Source of the DNA: Syntrophomonadaceae bacterium
GTDB lineage: Bacteria; Bacillota; Dethiobacteria; DTU022; UBA8154
DNA: 10,610 nt
Direction: 5' to 3'
Assembly (NCBI GenBank): GCA_007122565.1
Contig: SKTJ01000012.1
Span: forward strand, 1 to 10,610
Made by a program: the position numbers and the translations under genes. Numbering within the stretch: the first letter of the stretch is position 1; each line of letters starts with the position of its first letter. Positions 1-5,955 of the stretch are shown piece after piece. The notes beneath the pieces were generated by a model. The model was not told the origin of the DNA and made no database searches. It saw only the letters and a program-made list of their open reading frames with translations.

Positions 1-196
1 AAATATAACTGAATACCGGAAAAAGATCAGGAATCTGCAGTATTGTTTTACATTGAACGCAGGAAGAACGAGGGCTGATTAACGATTTGCCCCGTGGATA
101 ACGGTAGACAACCACGTTAAGGAAACTGCCGATTAACAGTCCAATTAGAAAAATAAAAATTAATATTAAAAAGTGAAACGTCAAAACAGAATCCAT
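1..196 (-). CDS. Prepilin peptidase (type IV leader peptidase), N-terminal 65 residues, cut by window edge
   Basis: This gene would encode the inner-membrane aspartic protease that cleaves, and usually N-methylates, the leaders of type IV pilin-like proteins (PilD/ComC/GspO family). Reading the minus strand from the ATG at 196-194 gives an open frame of 65 codons to the edge. Residues about 8-32 form the first hydrophobic segment, ending in the family signature GSFLNVVVYRYPRG (residues 23-36). This is followed by SPRSSCVQC, with Cys46 and Cys49 forming a CxxC pair of the zinc-binding cytoplasmic loop, and by PDLFPVFSYI (56-65), matching the conserved D-x-x-P-x-x-S-Y block. The second CxxC and the catalytic aspartates lie outside the window. 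The start is well supported by a strong Shine-Dalgarno sequence. It lies 87 bp downstream of yqeG on the same strand. The family call is firm; whether it serves competence pili, a type IV pilus or a type II-like system cannot be told from here. Confidence 0.88.
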   Translation of the reverse strand, partial: MDSVLTFHFLILIFIFLIGLLIGSFLNVVVYRYPRGKSLISPRSSCVQCKTILQIPDLFPVFSYI

Positions 197-203
197 TAAA
201 CCA

Positions 204-211
204 CCCCCTCC
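204..211 (-). promoter_or_regulatory. Ribosome binding site of the prepilin peptidase gene
   Basis: On the minus strand the bases read GGAGGGGG, seven nucleotides before the ATG at 196. This is the signal that fixes the start of a gene otherwise recognisable only from its first 65 codons. Confidence 0.7.
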
Positions 212-224
212 AATGCCTCCCGGC

Positions 225-245
225 GGGCGGTTAAAGATCCCGCCC
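225..245 (-). other. Short GC-rich hairpin between yqeG and the prepilin peptidase gene
   Basis: A perfect 6-bp inverted repeat (GGGCGG at 225-230, CCGCCC at 240-245) with a 9-nt loop lies 14 bases upstream of the Shine-Dalgarno of the next gene. No T-run follows on the minus strand, so it is not a standard intrinsic terminator. It could be an mRNA processing or attenuation structure, or chance pairing in GC-rich DNA. Nothing else recognisable is in this 87-bp gap. Confidence 0.25.
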
Positions 246-283
246 CCACGATCCTCCTGCACCCTGTAAACTGGGACCAGCTC

Positions 284-787
284 CTATTTAAGCTGTCCGC
301 GGCGGCGCAGCGTGAAGAGGATGATTTTCTCCACCTGCCGCACTAATCTGGTTCCAATAAATTCTTGTTTTTTCAGCGGCCGTACCAGGATGGTATAAAG
401 CCCCAGGCGGTTGCCGCCCAGGATGTCGGTAAAAACTTGGTCCCCCACCACGGCTGTCTGAGATTGTTTGAGCTTCATCATGCGCATGGCCTTGCGAAAA
501 GCACGGCGGCGCGGCTTCACTGCCTGCCAGATAAAGGGGATATCGAAACTCCCGGCCAGTGTTTTAGCACGTCGGGGATGGTTGTTGGAAACAATACAAA
601 CTGACAACCCTGAATCTTTTACTTTACTTAACCATTCCACCGCTTTTGGAAATTCGGCATCTTCGTTCCAGGGTACCAAGGTATTATCAAGGTCCACAAT
701 GATTCCTTTAATTCCCATATGTTTTAAAGCGTCAAGATCTATCTTGTGCACGCTGTTTACATACAGGCGCGGGCATAATATTTGCAT
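284..787 (-). CDS. yqeG: YqeG family HAD IIIA-type phosphatase
   Basis: A 167-residue member of the haloacid dehalogenase superfamily, subfamily IIIA, and the usual length for YqeG. The four HAD motifs are all present. Motif I is DLDNTL with nucleophile Asp32 and acid/base Asp34. Motif II is IVSNN with Ser67. Motif III is the lysine of VKPRRRAF (Lys91). Motif IV is VVGDQVFTDILGGN with Asp116 and Asp121 binding magnesium. The protein is cytosolic, and the arginine-rich C-terminus (RLVRQVEKIILFTLRRRGQLK region) is typical of the family. The physiological substrate of YqeG is not established. The start is ambiguous: an AGGAG at 799-803 sits 8 nt from a TTG at 790 and 11 nt from the ATG at 787. 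I chose the ATG because relatives begin a few residues before the L-C-P/L-x-P motif. In many Firmicutes yqeG is linked to yqeH, aroE and nadD; here it lies between sigK and a prepilin peptidase gene. Confidence 0.93.
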   Translation of the reverse strand: MQILCPRLYVNSVHKIDLDALKHMGIKGIIVDLDNTLVPWNEDAEFPKAVEWLSKVKDSGLSVCIVSNNHPRRAKTLAGSFDIPFIWQAVKPRRRAFRKAMRMMKLKQSQTAVVGDQVFTDILGGNRLGLYTILVRPLKKQEFIGTRLVRQVEKIILFTLRRRGQLK

Positions 788-820
788 CAACTATTCATCT
801 CCTGAAAGCGATTCTGCTTA

Positions 821-826
821 ATTATA
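821..826 (-). promoter_or_regulatory. Candidate -10 element for yqeG in the AT-rich sigK-yqeG gap
   Basis: The minus strand carries a perfect TATAAT 34 bases before the yqeG start. At 16-18 nt upstream there are only AT-rich hexamers that do not resemble TTGACA, so the call is weak. A second possible pair (TTGACG at 906-901, TATAAG at 886-881) has a 14-nt spacer, which is too short. The 173-bp gap (788-960) contains a run of ten T on the plus strand at about 921-930, on the wrong strand to terminate sigK transcription. I see no convincing terminator and no small gene in it. Confidence 0.22.
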
Positions 827-960
827 ATATAGCTTTTCCAATAAATTATTATTAACAAGTACCCTTTGTAAGCTTGTCCTCTTATATTCTAAATACATTT
901 CGTCAATAATACCATATTCCCTTTTTTTTTACTCACATTCCAGCTTTTCTCTTGATTTCT

Positions 961-1704
961 TTAGTGGCATTCCCGTTCCGGCTCTGTGCAAGTCTGGGTC
1001 TGATAGCCATCTAATGCAAATTCGTCGGCGATTTTAGAAATAATTTTCTTTTCGATACGGGAAACATAGGAACGGGAGATTTTTAGTTCAGCCGCTACTT
1101 CTCGCTGGGTATGCCGCCTCCCGTTAAGACCATACCGCATGAGCAATACCTTACGCTCCCGCGATTTAAGTTTGGCAATCACCCGTTGCAATTTTTCATT
1201 GAGAATAATCGACTCCACCGCATCCAAAACCACATCGTGATTACTTCCCAGGACGTCCTCCAGTGTTATTTCATTACCGTCTTTGTCAATGCCGATGGGA
1301 TCATGCAGGGAGATATCCTGTTTTGTTTTTTTACGCGACCGGATGTGCATGAGGATCTCGTTTTCCACACAGCGGGCCGCATAGGTGGCCAGCCGGGTGC
1401 CCCGCCCTGTGTTGAAAGTATTAATCGCCTTGATCAAACCGATAGTCCCGATGGAGATGAGATCTTCCTTATCTTCGCCCGTGTTTTCAAATTTCTTGGA
1501 CACATGGGCTACCAAGCGTAGGTTATGCTCGATCAAAACCTGCTTGGCGTGTTGATCTCCCTGCCCCAGAAGCTCCAGGTACTTTTTCTCTTCAGCTCCG
1601 CTCAGGGGTTGGGGAAAAGATTCACTGGTTATGTAAGAAACGAGGAGCATTATGCCCCGCAGCATTGTTGCTGCCGCTGCTAAAATAGCTAACATCCCTT
1701 CCAT
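961..1704 (-). CDS. sigK: Pro-sigma-K, late mother-cell sporulation RNA polymerase sigma factor
   Basis: SigK directs transcription of coat and spore-maturation genes in the late mother cell. It is a 247-residue sigma-70 family protein. Residues 1-23 form a hydrophobic pro-sequence ending in LLVS, followed by YITSESFPQPLS. This aligns with the B. subtilis pro-SigK site, where the membrane protease SpoIVFB cuts between Ser and Tyr, so mature protein probably starts at Tyr24. Region 2 spans about 54-128, with LIEHNLRLVAH, DLISIGTIGLIKA and LATYAARCVENEILM. The linker contains SLHDPIGIDKDGNE. Region 4 is about 180-228, with a helix-turn-helix QREVAAELKISRSYVSRIEK. IEHNLRLVAH and SLHDPIG point to SigK rather than its paralogue SigE. 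The gene is uninterrupted: no skin-type element splits it. The ATG at 1704 is chosen because GAAAGG ends 5 nt upstream. A GTG at 1710 overlaps that signal, and an ATG at 1695 would give a shorter pro-sequence of 20 residues. Confidence 0.95.
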   Translation of the reverse strand: MEGMLAILAAAATMLRGIMLLVSYITSESFPQPLSGAEEKKYLELLGQGDQHAKQVLIEHNLRLVAHVSKKFENTGEDKEDLISIGTIGLIKAINTFNTGRGTRLATYAARCVENEILMHIRSRKKTKQDISLHDPIGIDKDGNEITLEDVLGSNHDVVLDAVESIILNEKLQRVIAKLKSRERKVLLMRYGLNGRRHTQREVAAELKISRSYVSRIEKKIISKIADEFALDGYQTQTCTEPERECH

Positions 1705-1733
1705 CCCCACCTTTCAAAAAGAATCACTGTATA

Positions 1734-1761
1734 ATTATATGGGGATTAAGGGGATTTGGTG
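1734..1761 (-). promoter_or_regulatory. Candidate sporulation promoter (sigma-E/sigma-K like) of sigK
   Basis: On the minus strand CATATAAT (1741-1734) lies 29 bases before the sigK ATG. It matches the sigma-E -10 consensus CATACAAT at seven of eight positions and also begins with the CATA of sigma-K -10 elements. Sixteen bases upstream is CACC (1761-1758), which fits the short AC-type -35 element of sigma-K promoters. It does not fit the sigma-E -35 (ATATT-like). In B. subtilis sigK is transcribed first by sigma-E with SpoIIID and then by sigma-K itself, so the placement makes biological sense. The embedded TATAAT could instead be a sigma-A -10, but no TTGACA lies at the right distance. Confidence 0.35.
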
Positions 1762-1784
1762 CGTGTCCCAATAAAATTTCGTAA

Positions 1785-1803
1785 GTCAGAAGTCATGTCA
1801 GAA
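1785..1803. repeat. Short direct repeat GTCAGAA downstream of addA
   Basis: Two perfect copies of GTCAGAA (1785-1791 and 1797-1803) are separated by GTCAT, ending 3 bases from the addA stop codon. This resembles a remnant of a short-period tandem array like the octads seen in and beside addA, but two copies of 7 nt may be chance. No terminator-like stem with a T-run is visible between addA and sigK. Confidence 0.3.
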
Positions 1804-1806
1804 CGC

Positions 1807-4800
1807 CTAAATGGACATTTTTATCACTTCTTCCTGGTTGATTAAATACAGGTATGTTTCTTTTACTGGTTCTTTGCGGATCTGTTGTATGGCATGGGCG
1901 TAATAGTTAAGTTGACTGCGGTAACGCTTCTCGGGAGGCTCTGCCGCCGCGCCTTTATTGCCAATGCACTTATAATCGATGAGCACCAACCCATCTTCCT
2001 CCTGAAAAAGACAATCGATCACACCCTGGACAAAGACCTGTTCTTCTGCATCCTGCCAGTCCGGGAAAAGCTGTGAAGCCGGAAGGGTCAATGTAAAGGG
2101 GAGTTCGCGCCAGGTCTTAAGGGCTGCAATCAGCCGCTGTCCGAGGGGGTTTTGAAAAAATGAGGCTATTATGCGGGGGTCCACCATATCCCGTTCCTGT
2201 GAGGTTAACTGTTCCCGGTTGACCATCTCACCCAGTTGCTGCACAATGGATATTTCATCCAGTTGCCGGTTCAGATTAATACACTGCATCACGATGTGGT
2301 AGGCCGTTCCCCGCTCTGCCACACCCGGTTCTGTCCCGGCCAGGAAGCGGGGGCTACTTTGAACGTTAAGATGATATGTTTCGCTCCAGTGCGGTTTTTC
2401 TCCATCTACGCCTTGGAAACCGGCGTTCTGCAAACGCTGCAGGGTGGAAACGGAAAGCTTGGCAAAATGGTTGGTTGCGGCCCTGTGTGGATAGGACCAT
2501 TCCAAACGCCGGGCAATCTCTTTTTCCCAGTTCAGAGAGGTGCTTACCGGTTCCAGACGATCAAGTTCGGGTAGCTGCTTCATTATTTCTGAAGTTGCCG
2601 TTTCTTTAAAGGCTGTTTCTGCGGCACATAGGGAGGCGGCGCTGATAATCTGCATTTGCCAGGCAGATGGCTCCGCGGAAAATATATGAAGCTGTTGCGG
2701 CTCCCGGGCCAACTGCCGCAAAAGTTTCGCCTGAGGATGTCGTAACATTGCCGGTCCCAGCCAGTCCATGAAACTACGCGCTGCCCCCCGTTCAAAATCA
2801 GGTAGCAGCAAATCGTGCTCCCGCGCCTGCTGTTCCCATTGCTCCACTTTTGCTCCCATGTCCCGTAATGCAGTAACGAGTACTAATTTTTGTTCAGCCC
2901 GCGTCAGAGCTACATAGAGTATGCGCATCTCCTCGGCCAGCAACTCCAGACGCAGCTGTTTTTTTAACGCAAACCAGGGAAGAGTAGGATAGATTATACG
3001 CAACTCCGTATCGATAAATTTCGGTCCGAAACCCAGCTCCTTGTGCAAGAGAAAATCACGCCCCAGCTCCTGTAAGTTGAATTGACGGGAAAGGCCCGCC
3101 ACAAAGACTACAGGAAATTCCAGTCCCTTGCTCTTGTGTACCGTAAGGATGCGCACCACGTCCTCCTGTTCCCCTAAGGCACGGGCTGCACCCAGATCGC
3201 CACCCCGCTCACGCAGACGCTCCACAAAGTGTAAGAACCGGGAAAGGCCGCGAAAAGAGGTGGCCTCGTACTGTCTGGCCCGGTCATAAAGGGCACGCAG
3301 ATTGGCCTGCCGCTGTTTTCCACCAGGCATCCCACCCAGCATATCGTAGTAACCGCTGTCACCGTATAGTTGCCAGATCAGGGCACCGAGGGATTGTTGC
3401 CGCGCCTGCTCCTGCCAGCAGTTCAGCGCTTCCAGAAATGAGCACATTTTTTCGTGCAATGGACCGAAACCGGAGTCAGTATCGGAAACCTCTGCCGTAC
3501 CGACGGAAGTGACAAAGGCCTTTACAGCTTCATAGTAGGGAGCATAGGGGGCGGCGATGCGTATTTGGGCCAACTCCTCTCCCCGCAGGCCCACCAGGGG
3601 TGAACGGAGCACTGCAGCCAGGGAGATATCCTGATAGGGGTTGTCAATCACCTTTAACAGAGCGAGCATCACCTCCACTTCCGTGGCGGCAAAATATCCC
3701 GTGGCCAGTTCCGCATATGCGGGGATGCCGCAACGCTGCAATTCCTCCAGAATCACCGGCGCACAGTTTTTATAGGAGCGGAGCAGGATTACCATGTCCC
3801 GGTAGGCAGGTGGACGATACTCTCCTGCTTTTTTATCGTATATGAACAGAGGTTCTCCTTCCCCCTCACCACGCATTTCTCTGATACGGCGGGCGATTAA
3901 CTTTCCTTCCAGAGCGGCAAGCTCCCACTCCTCCTCTGCTCCCATTTCCGATGCCGGGGCTCCTTCAGCTGCGCCCCCCTCTTCTGATTCCATTACGCCT
4001 GTCTCATGTTCATCAGCCTCACTGCCCCCCTGTTCCCCGGGATCAGTCAGCGAAAGGAGCAGCATTTCTGCAGCATAGGGATTATCCACTGTGTCGGCAC
4101 AAATGGATTCATCATCTTTTGCCTTTCCAACCTTCCAACCTTCCAACTTTCCAGTTTTTATATTTTCGGGATATACAGCACCGTAGCGCAGCCATGCATC
4201 ATGGTCGTAGTCAACCTCGCCCACATTTTCATCCATGAGCTGGCGGAACAGATAATTGACTGCATCAATCACTTCGCAGCGGCTGCGAAAGTTGTAAGTC
4301 AGGGGAATCACGTCCCCCGGGAGGGCGCCACTGTTAAAACCGCGCAGTTTTTGCAAAAAGAGTTCCGGTTCGGCGAGGCGAAAACGGTAGATGCTCTGCT
4401 TAACATCGCCGACCATGAACATATTCCCCGGTTCGTCCCGGGAAACGAGAGTGATGATGCTTTCCTGGAGCTGGTTGATGTCCTGGTATTCGTCCACCAT
4501 TACGCAGTCAAAACGCTCCCGGTATGCCTGCGCAGCCACCGAGGGCAGACACTGCCCCGGCGCAGATTGGGGATCGCGCAGAATCTGCAGGGCAAAATGC
4601 TCCAGGTCGTTGAAGTCAGCCACTCCCCGCTCGCCCTTGAGGGAAAGATAGCGCTGGTGGAAGTCCAGCACCAACTCCACCAGGATCTGCATCAGTGGAG
4701 CAAGGAACTGCAGTTCAGCCTCCTGCTCTTCCAGGGTGCGGGAGAATAGTTGTTCCTTTAAGTTTGCCAGATCTTTTTTACAGCGGTCCCGCAGCGTTGT

Positions 4801-5769
4801 TGTTTTTTTGCGCAGGGTATCATCATATGCTTCTTTGGAGCAGGGTTTGAGCCTGACAAAGCTGATCTGCTGCACAGCCCGGGAGAGTTCCTCCCAGGAG
4901 TTATAAGTAGCCTGCAGTGCCTCATCCAGCATCAGGAGTTCCGATTCTATGTTTTCCCGGTATGGAGTCGGTCCCGTGGGCCTGCCTGTGATCTCCAGTG
5001 CGAGCTGCAGCAGCCTTATCTGTTTAGTCAGTTCCCAGCGGCAGTCCTCCTGCAGGATCTTGAGCCAGGGCTGCAATCCCCCCTCGCTCTGATGCGGGGA
5101 ATGAAATGCAGCAGCCTTTTCCTGCAGCCATGCCTGCGGCGCAGGGTGGCTTAAGGAAAAACGGTAAAGCCTCAGGATCAGATCCTGCAGCGGTTGGTCT
5201 CCACGCACGCTGCTGCGGCTTTCCACCAAGTGGTAAAAAGGGCTGTCCAGTTCCTGCCCGGCATAGTATTCTTCCAGGAGATCTTCAAGCAAATCCTGCT
5301 GCAGTAAAAGGGCCTCCCCTTCATCAAGCATGCGAAAAGAGGGATCCAGATCGATAAGATGATAATATTCCCGGATCACTTCCAGGCAAAAAGAGTGGAC
5401 TGTGCTGATCTGTGCTTTATTCAACAGCAACAACTGGCGACGCAGGTGGGTTGCTCGGGGATCCCGGCGAATTTTTTCTTCCAGGGCGGCGGCCAGGCGT
5501 TTACGCATCTCAGCGGCAGCGGCATTCGTAAATGTAACTACCAACAGACTGTCCACCGCCAGCGGTGCATCGGCATCACTAATTTGTTCGAGGAGACGCT
5601 TGACCAGCACCCGTGTTTTTCCCGCACCGGCGCCGGCTGTTACGAGGATATTGTCCCCGTCCTGCTGAATCGCCTGCCACTGTGCATCGGTCCAGCTCTC
5701 TTCCCCGGGGGGTCGCGGGGAGAGTGTTTGCTTTTTATCAATGTGCTCCTTATGCTCCATATGTTCCAT
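1807..5769 (-). CDS. addA: ATP-dependent helicase/nuclease subunit A (AddA)
   Basis: AddA is the motor and 3'-strand nuclease of AddAB, which resects double-strand breaks and loads RecA in the cytoplasm. The 1320 residues hold all UvrD-like (SF1A) helicase motifs: Q-motif WTDAQWQAI (26-34), Walker A TAGAGAGKT (44-52), Walker B DEYQD (426-430), motif III GDVKQSIYRFR (454-464), motif IV TYNFRS (491-496), motif V TVHKSKGLEF (876-885) and motif VI LYVALTRAE (951-959). The C-terminal RecB-family nuclease has His1158 (GTAYH), Asp1252 (GVIDC), Asp1265 and Lys1267 (IDYK). It is longer than the roughly 1230 residues of B. subtilis AddA. Part of the excess is a repeat-containing and acidic stretch at about 535-616, and part is a repetitive N-terminus (MEHMEHKEH). 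Its start is bounded by an in-frame stop eight codons upstream. The Shine-Dalgarno is weak: GGGAG (5786-5782) lies 12 nt from the ATG; an ATG at 5760 is also possible. It follows addB after a 186-bp repeat-filled gap. Confidence 0.97.
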   Translation of the reverse strand: MEHMEHKEHIDKKQTLSPRPPGEESWTDAQWQAIQQDGDNILVTAGAGAGKTRVLVKRLLEQISDADAPLAVDSLLVVTFTNAAAAEMRKRLAAALEEKIRRDPRATHLRRQLLLLNKAQISTVHSFCLEVIREYYHLIDLDPSFRMLDEGEALLLQQDLLEDLLEEYYAGQELDSPFYHLVESRSSVRGDQPLQDLILRLYRFSLSHPAPQAWLQEKAAAFHSPHQSEGGLQPWLKILQEDCRWELTKQIRLLQLALEITGRPTGPTPYRENIESELLMLDEALQATYNSWEELSRAVQQISFVRLKPCSKEAYDDTLRKKTTTLRDRCKKDLANLKEQLFSRTLEEQEAELQFLAPLMQILVELVLDFHQRYLSLKGERGVADFNDLEHFALQILRDPQSAPGQCLPSVAAQAYRERFDCVMVDEYQDINQLQESIITLVSRDEPGNMFMVGDVKQSIYRFRLAEPELFLQKLRGFNSGALPGDVIPLTYNFRSRCEVIDAVNYLFRQLMDENVGEVDYDHDAWLRYGAVYPENIKTGKLEGWKVGKAKDDESICADTVDNPYAAEMLLLSLTDPGEQGGSEADEHETGVMESEEGGAAEGAPASEMGAEEEWELAALEGKLIARRIREMRGEGEGEPLFIYDKKAGEYRPPAYRDMVILLRSYKNCAPVILEELQRCGIPAYAELATGYFAATEVEVMLALLKVIDNPYQDISLAAVLRSPLVGLRGEELAQIRIAAPYAPYYEAVKAFVTSVGTAEVSDTDSGFGPLHEKMCSFLEALNCWQEQARQQSLGALIWQLYGDSGYYDMLGGMPGGKQRQANLRALYDRARQYEATSFRGLSRFLHFVERLRERGGDLGAARALGEQEDVVRILTVHKSKGLEFPVVFVAGLSRQFNLQELGRDFLLHKELGFGPKFIDTELRIIYPTLPWFALKKQLRLELLAEEMRILYVALTRAEQKLVLVTALRDMGAKVEQWEQQAREHDLLLPDFERGAARSFMDWLGPAMLRHPQAKLLRQLAREPQQLHIFSAEPSAWQMQIISAASLCAAETAFKETATSEIMKQLPELDRLEPVSTSLNWEKEIARRLEWSYPHRAATNHFAKLSVSTLQRLQNAGFQGVDGEKPHWSETYHLNVQSSPRFLAGTEPGVAERGTAYHIVMQCINLNRQLDEISIVQQLGEMVNREQLTSQERDMVDPRIIASFFQNPLGQRLIAALKTWRELPFTLTLPASQLFPDWQDAEEQVFVQGVIDCLFQEEDGLVLIDYKCIGNKGAAAEPPEKRYRSQLNYYAHAIQQIRKEPVKETYLYLINQEEVIKMSI
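4123..4154 (-). repeat. Four-copy octad tandem repeat inside the addA coding sequence
   Basis: On the plus strand four contiguous 8-mers read CTTTCCAA, CCTTCCAA, CCTTCCAA and CTTTCCAG. On the gene strand they encode GKLEGWKVGK at AddA residues about 539-549. Because 8 is not a multiple of 3, each copy is read in a different frame, and the flanking frame stays intact. The same octad, in opposite orientation, occurs twice in the addB-addA gap (5800-5816). This suggests a mobile or expandable short repeat that has entered a gene at a tolerant loop. Confidence 0.8.
5698..5724 (-). other. GC-rich hairpin at the start of the addA coding region
   Basis: Bases 5698-5701 plus 5703-5707 pair with 5716-5724 (nine pairs, one bulged base at 5702, 8-nt loop). 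The stem lies in codons about 16-24 of addA and encodes the LSPRPPGEE stretch just before the conserved Q-motif. It is outside any conserved AddA domain. It may be another inserted repeat, or a structure that tempers translation. The pairing is visible directly; a role is inference. Confidence 0.4.
5743..5769 (-). repeat. Three-copy 9-nt repeat forming the first nine codons of addA
   Basis: The gene strand reads ATGGAACAT, ATGGAGCAT, AAGGAGCAC, translated as MEH-MEH-KEH. The three units differ by one to three bases. AddA conservation is expected to begin only at about residue 26, so this looks like sequence recruited from repetitive intergenic DNA to serve as the translation start. Confidence 0.5.
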
Positions 5770-5799
5770 AGCGAGAAATCGCTCCCATCATGAGTAACA

Positions 5800-5816
5800 G
5801 TTGGAAAGTTGGAAAG
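5800..5816 (+). repeat. Octad repeat (two copies) in the addB-addA gap
   Basis: GTTGGAAA occurs twice in tandem (5800-5807, 5808-5815) followed by a G. It is the reverse complement of the octad found four times within addA, and lies only about 30 bases upstream of the addA start codon. Confidence 0.6.
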
Positions 5817-5836
5817 CCAGGCAGTGTTTCGTATGG

Positions 5837-5850
5837 GTCATTGCGAGCCG
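5837..5850 (+). repeat. Partial copy of the GTCATTGCGAG repeat end
   Basis: GTCATTGCGAGCCG at 5837-5850 matches the left end of the adjacent inverted-repeat element (GTCATTACGAGCCG at 5865-5878) in 13 of 14 bases and in the same orientation. It looks like the remnant of a second, truncated copy. Confidence 0.6.
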
Positions 5851-5862
5851 ATATTTGCGCTT

Positions 5863-5940
5863 TTGTCATTACGAGCCGCAGGCGCGGCAATCTTGCACAA
5901 CCTGGGACCGCCGCCTCGTCGGCGCTCCTCGTGATGACAA
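5863..5940. repeat. 78-bp MITE-like inverted-repeat element between addB and addA
   Basis: The ends TTGTCATTACGAG (5863-5875) and CTCGTGATGACAA (5928-5940) are inverted repeats of 13 nt with one mismatch. Inside the left half lies GCGCGGCAATCTT (5883-5895), typical of the widespread dispersed repeat whose half-unit runs from GTCATTGCGAG to GGCAATC. The right half on the minus strand starts TTGTCATCACGAGGAGCG, another arm of that family. The element therefore looks like two half-units placed tail to tail. It contains no gene. In the addB-addA transcript it would fold into an imperfect stem without a following U-run, so processing or stabilisation is more plausible than termination. Family assignment is from memory of the consensus. 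Confidence 0.75.
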
Positions 5941-5955
5941 TAACGGGAGTATTTT

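Noticed and set aside
881..906. Promoter pair TTGACG / TATAAG upstream of yqeG
   Set aside because: The spacer is only 14 nt, outside the normal 16-18 range for sigma-A promoters.
921..930. T-run as terminator of sigK
   Set aside because: The run of T is on the plus strand; a minus-strand transcript would carry A there, and no stem precedes it on the gene strand.
961..1704. Assignment as SigE instead of SigK
   Set aside because: IEHNLRLVAH, SLHDPIGIDKDGNE and the short hydrophobic pro-sequence ending VSY match SigK; SigE has IEKNLRLVVY-type sequence and a different pro-region.
4123..4154. Octad array as a CRISPR or direct-repeat array
   Set aside because: The units are 8 nt and contiguous with no spacers, inside a coding frame, and no cas gene is present.
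4006..4749. Plus-strand open frame of 247 codons opposite addA
   Set aside because: It lies wholly antisense to a well-conserved gene, has no recognisable domain, and its length is explained by the codon bias of the opposite strand.
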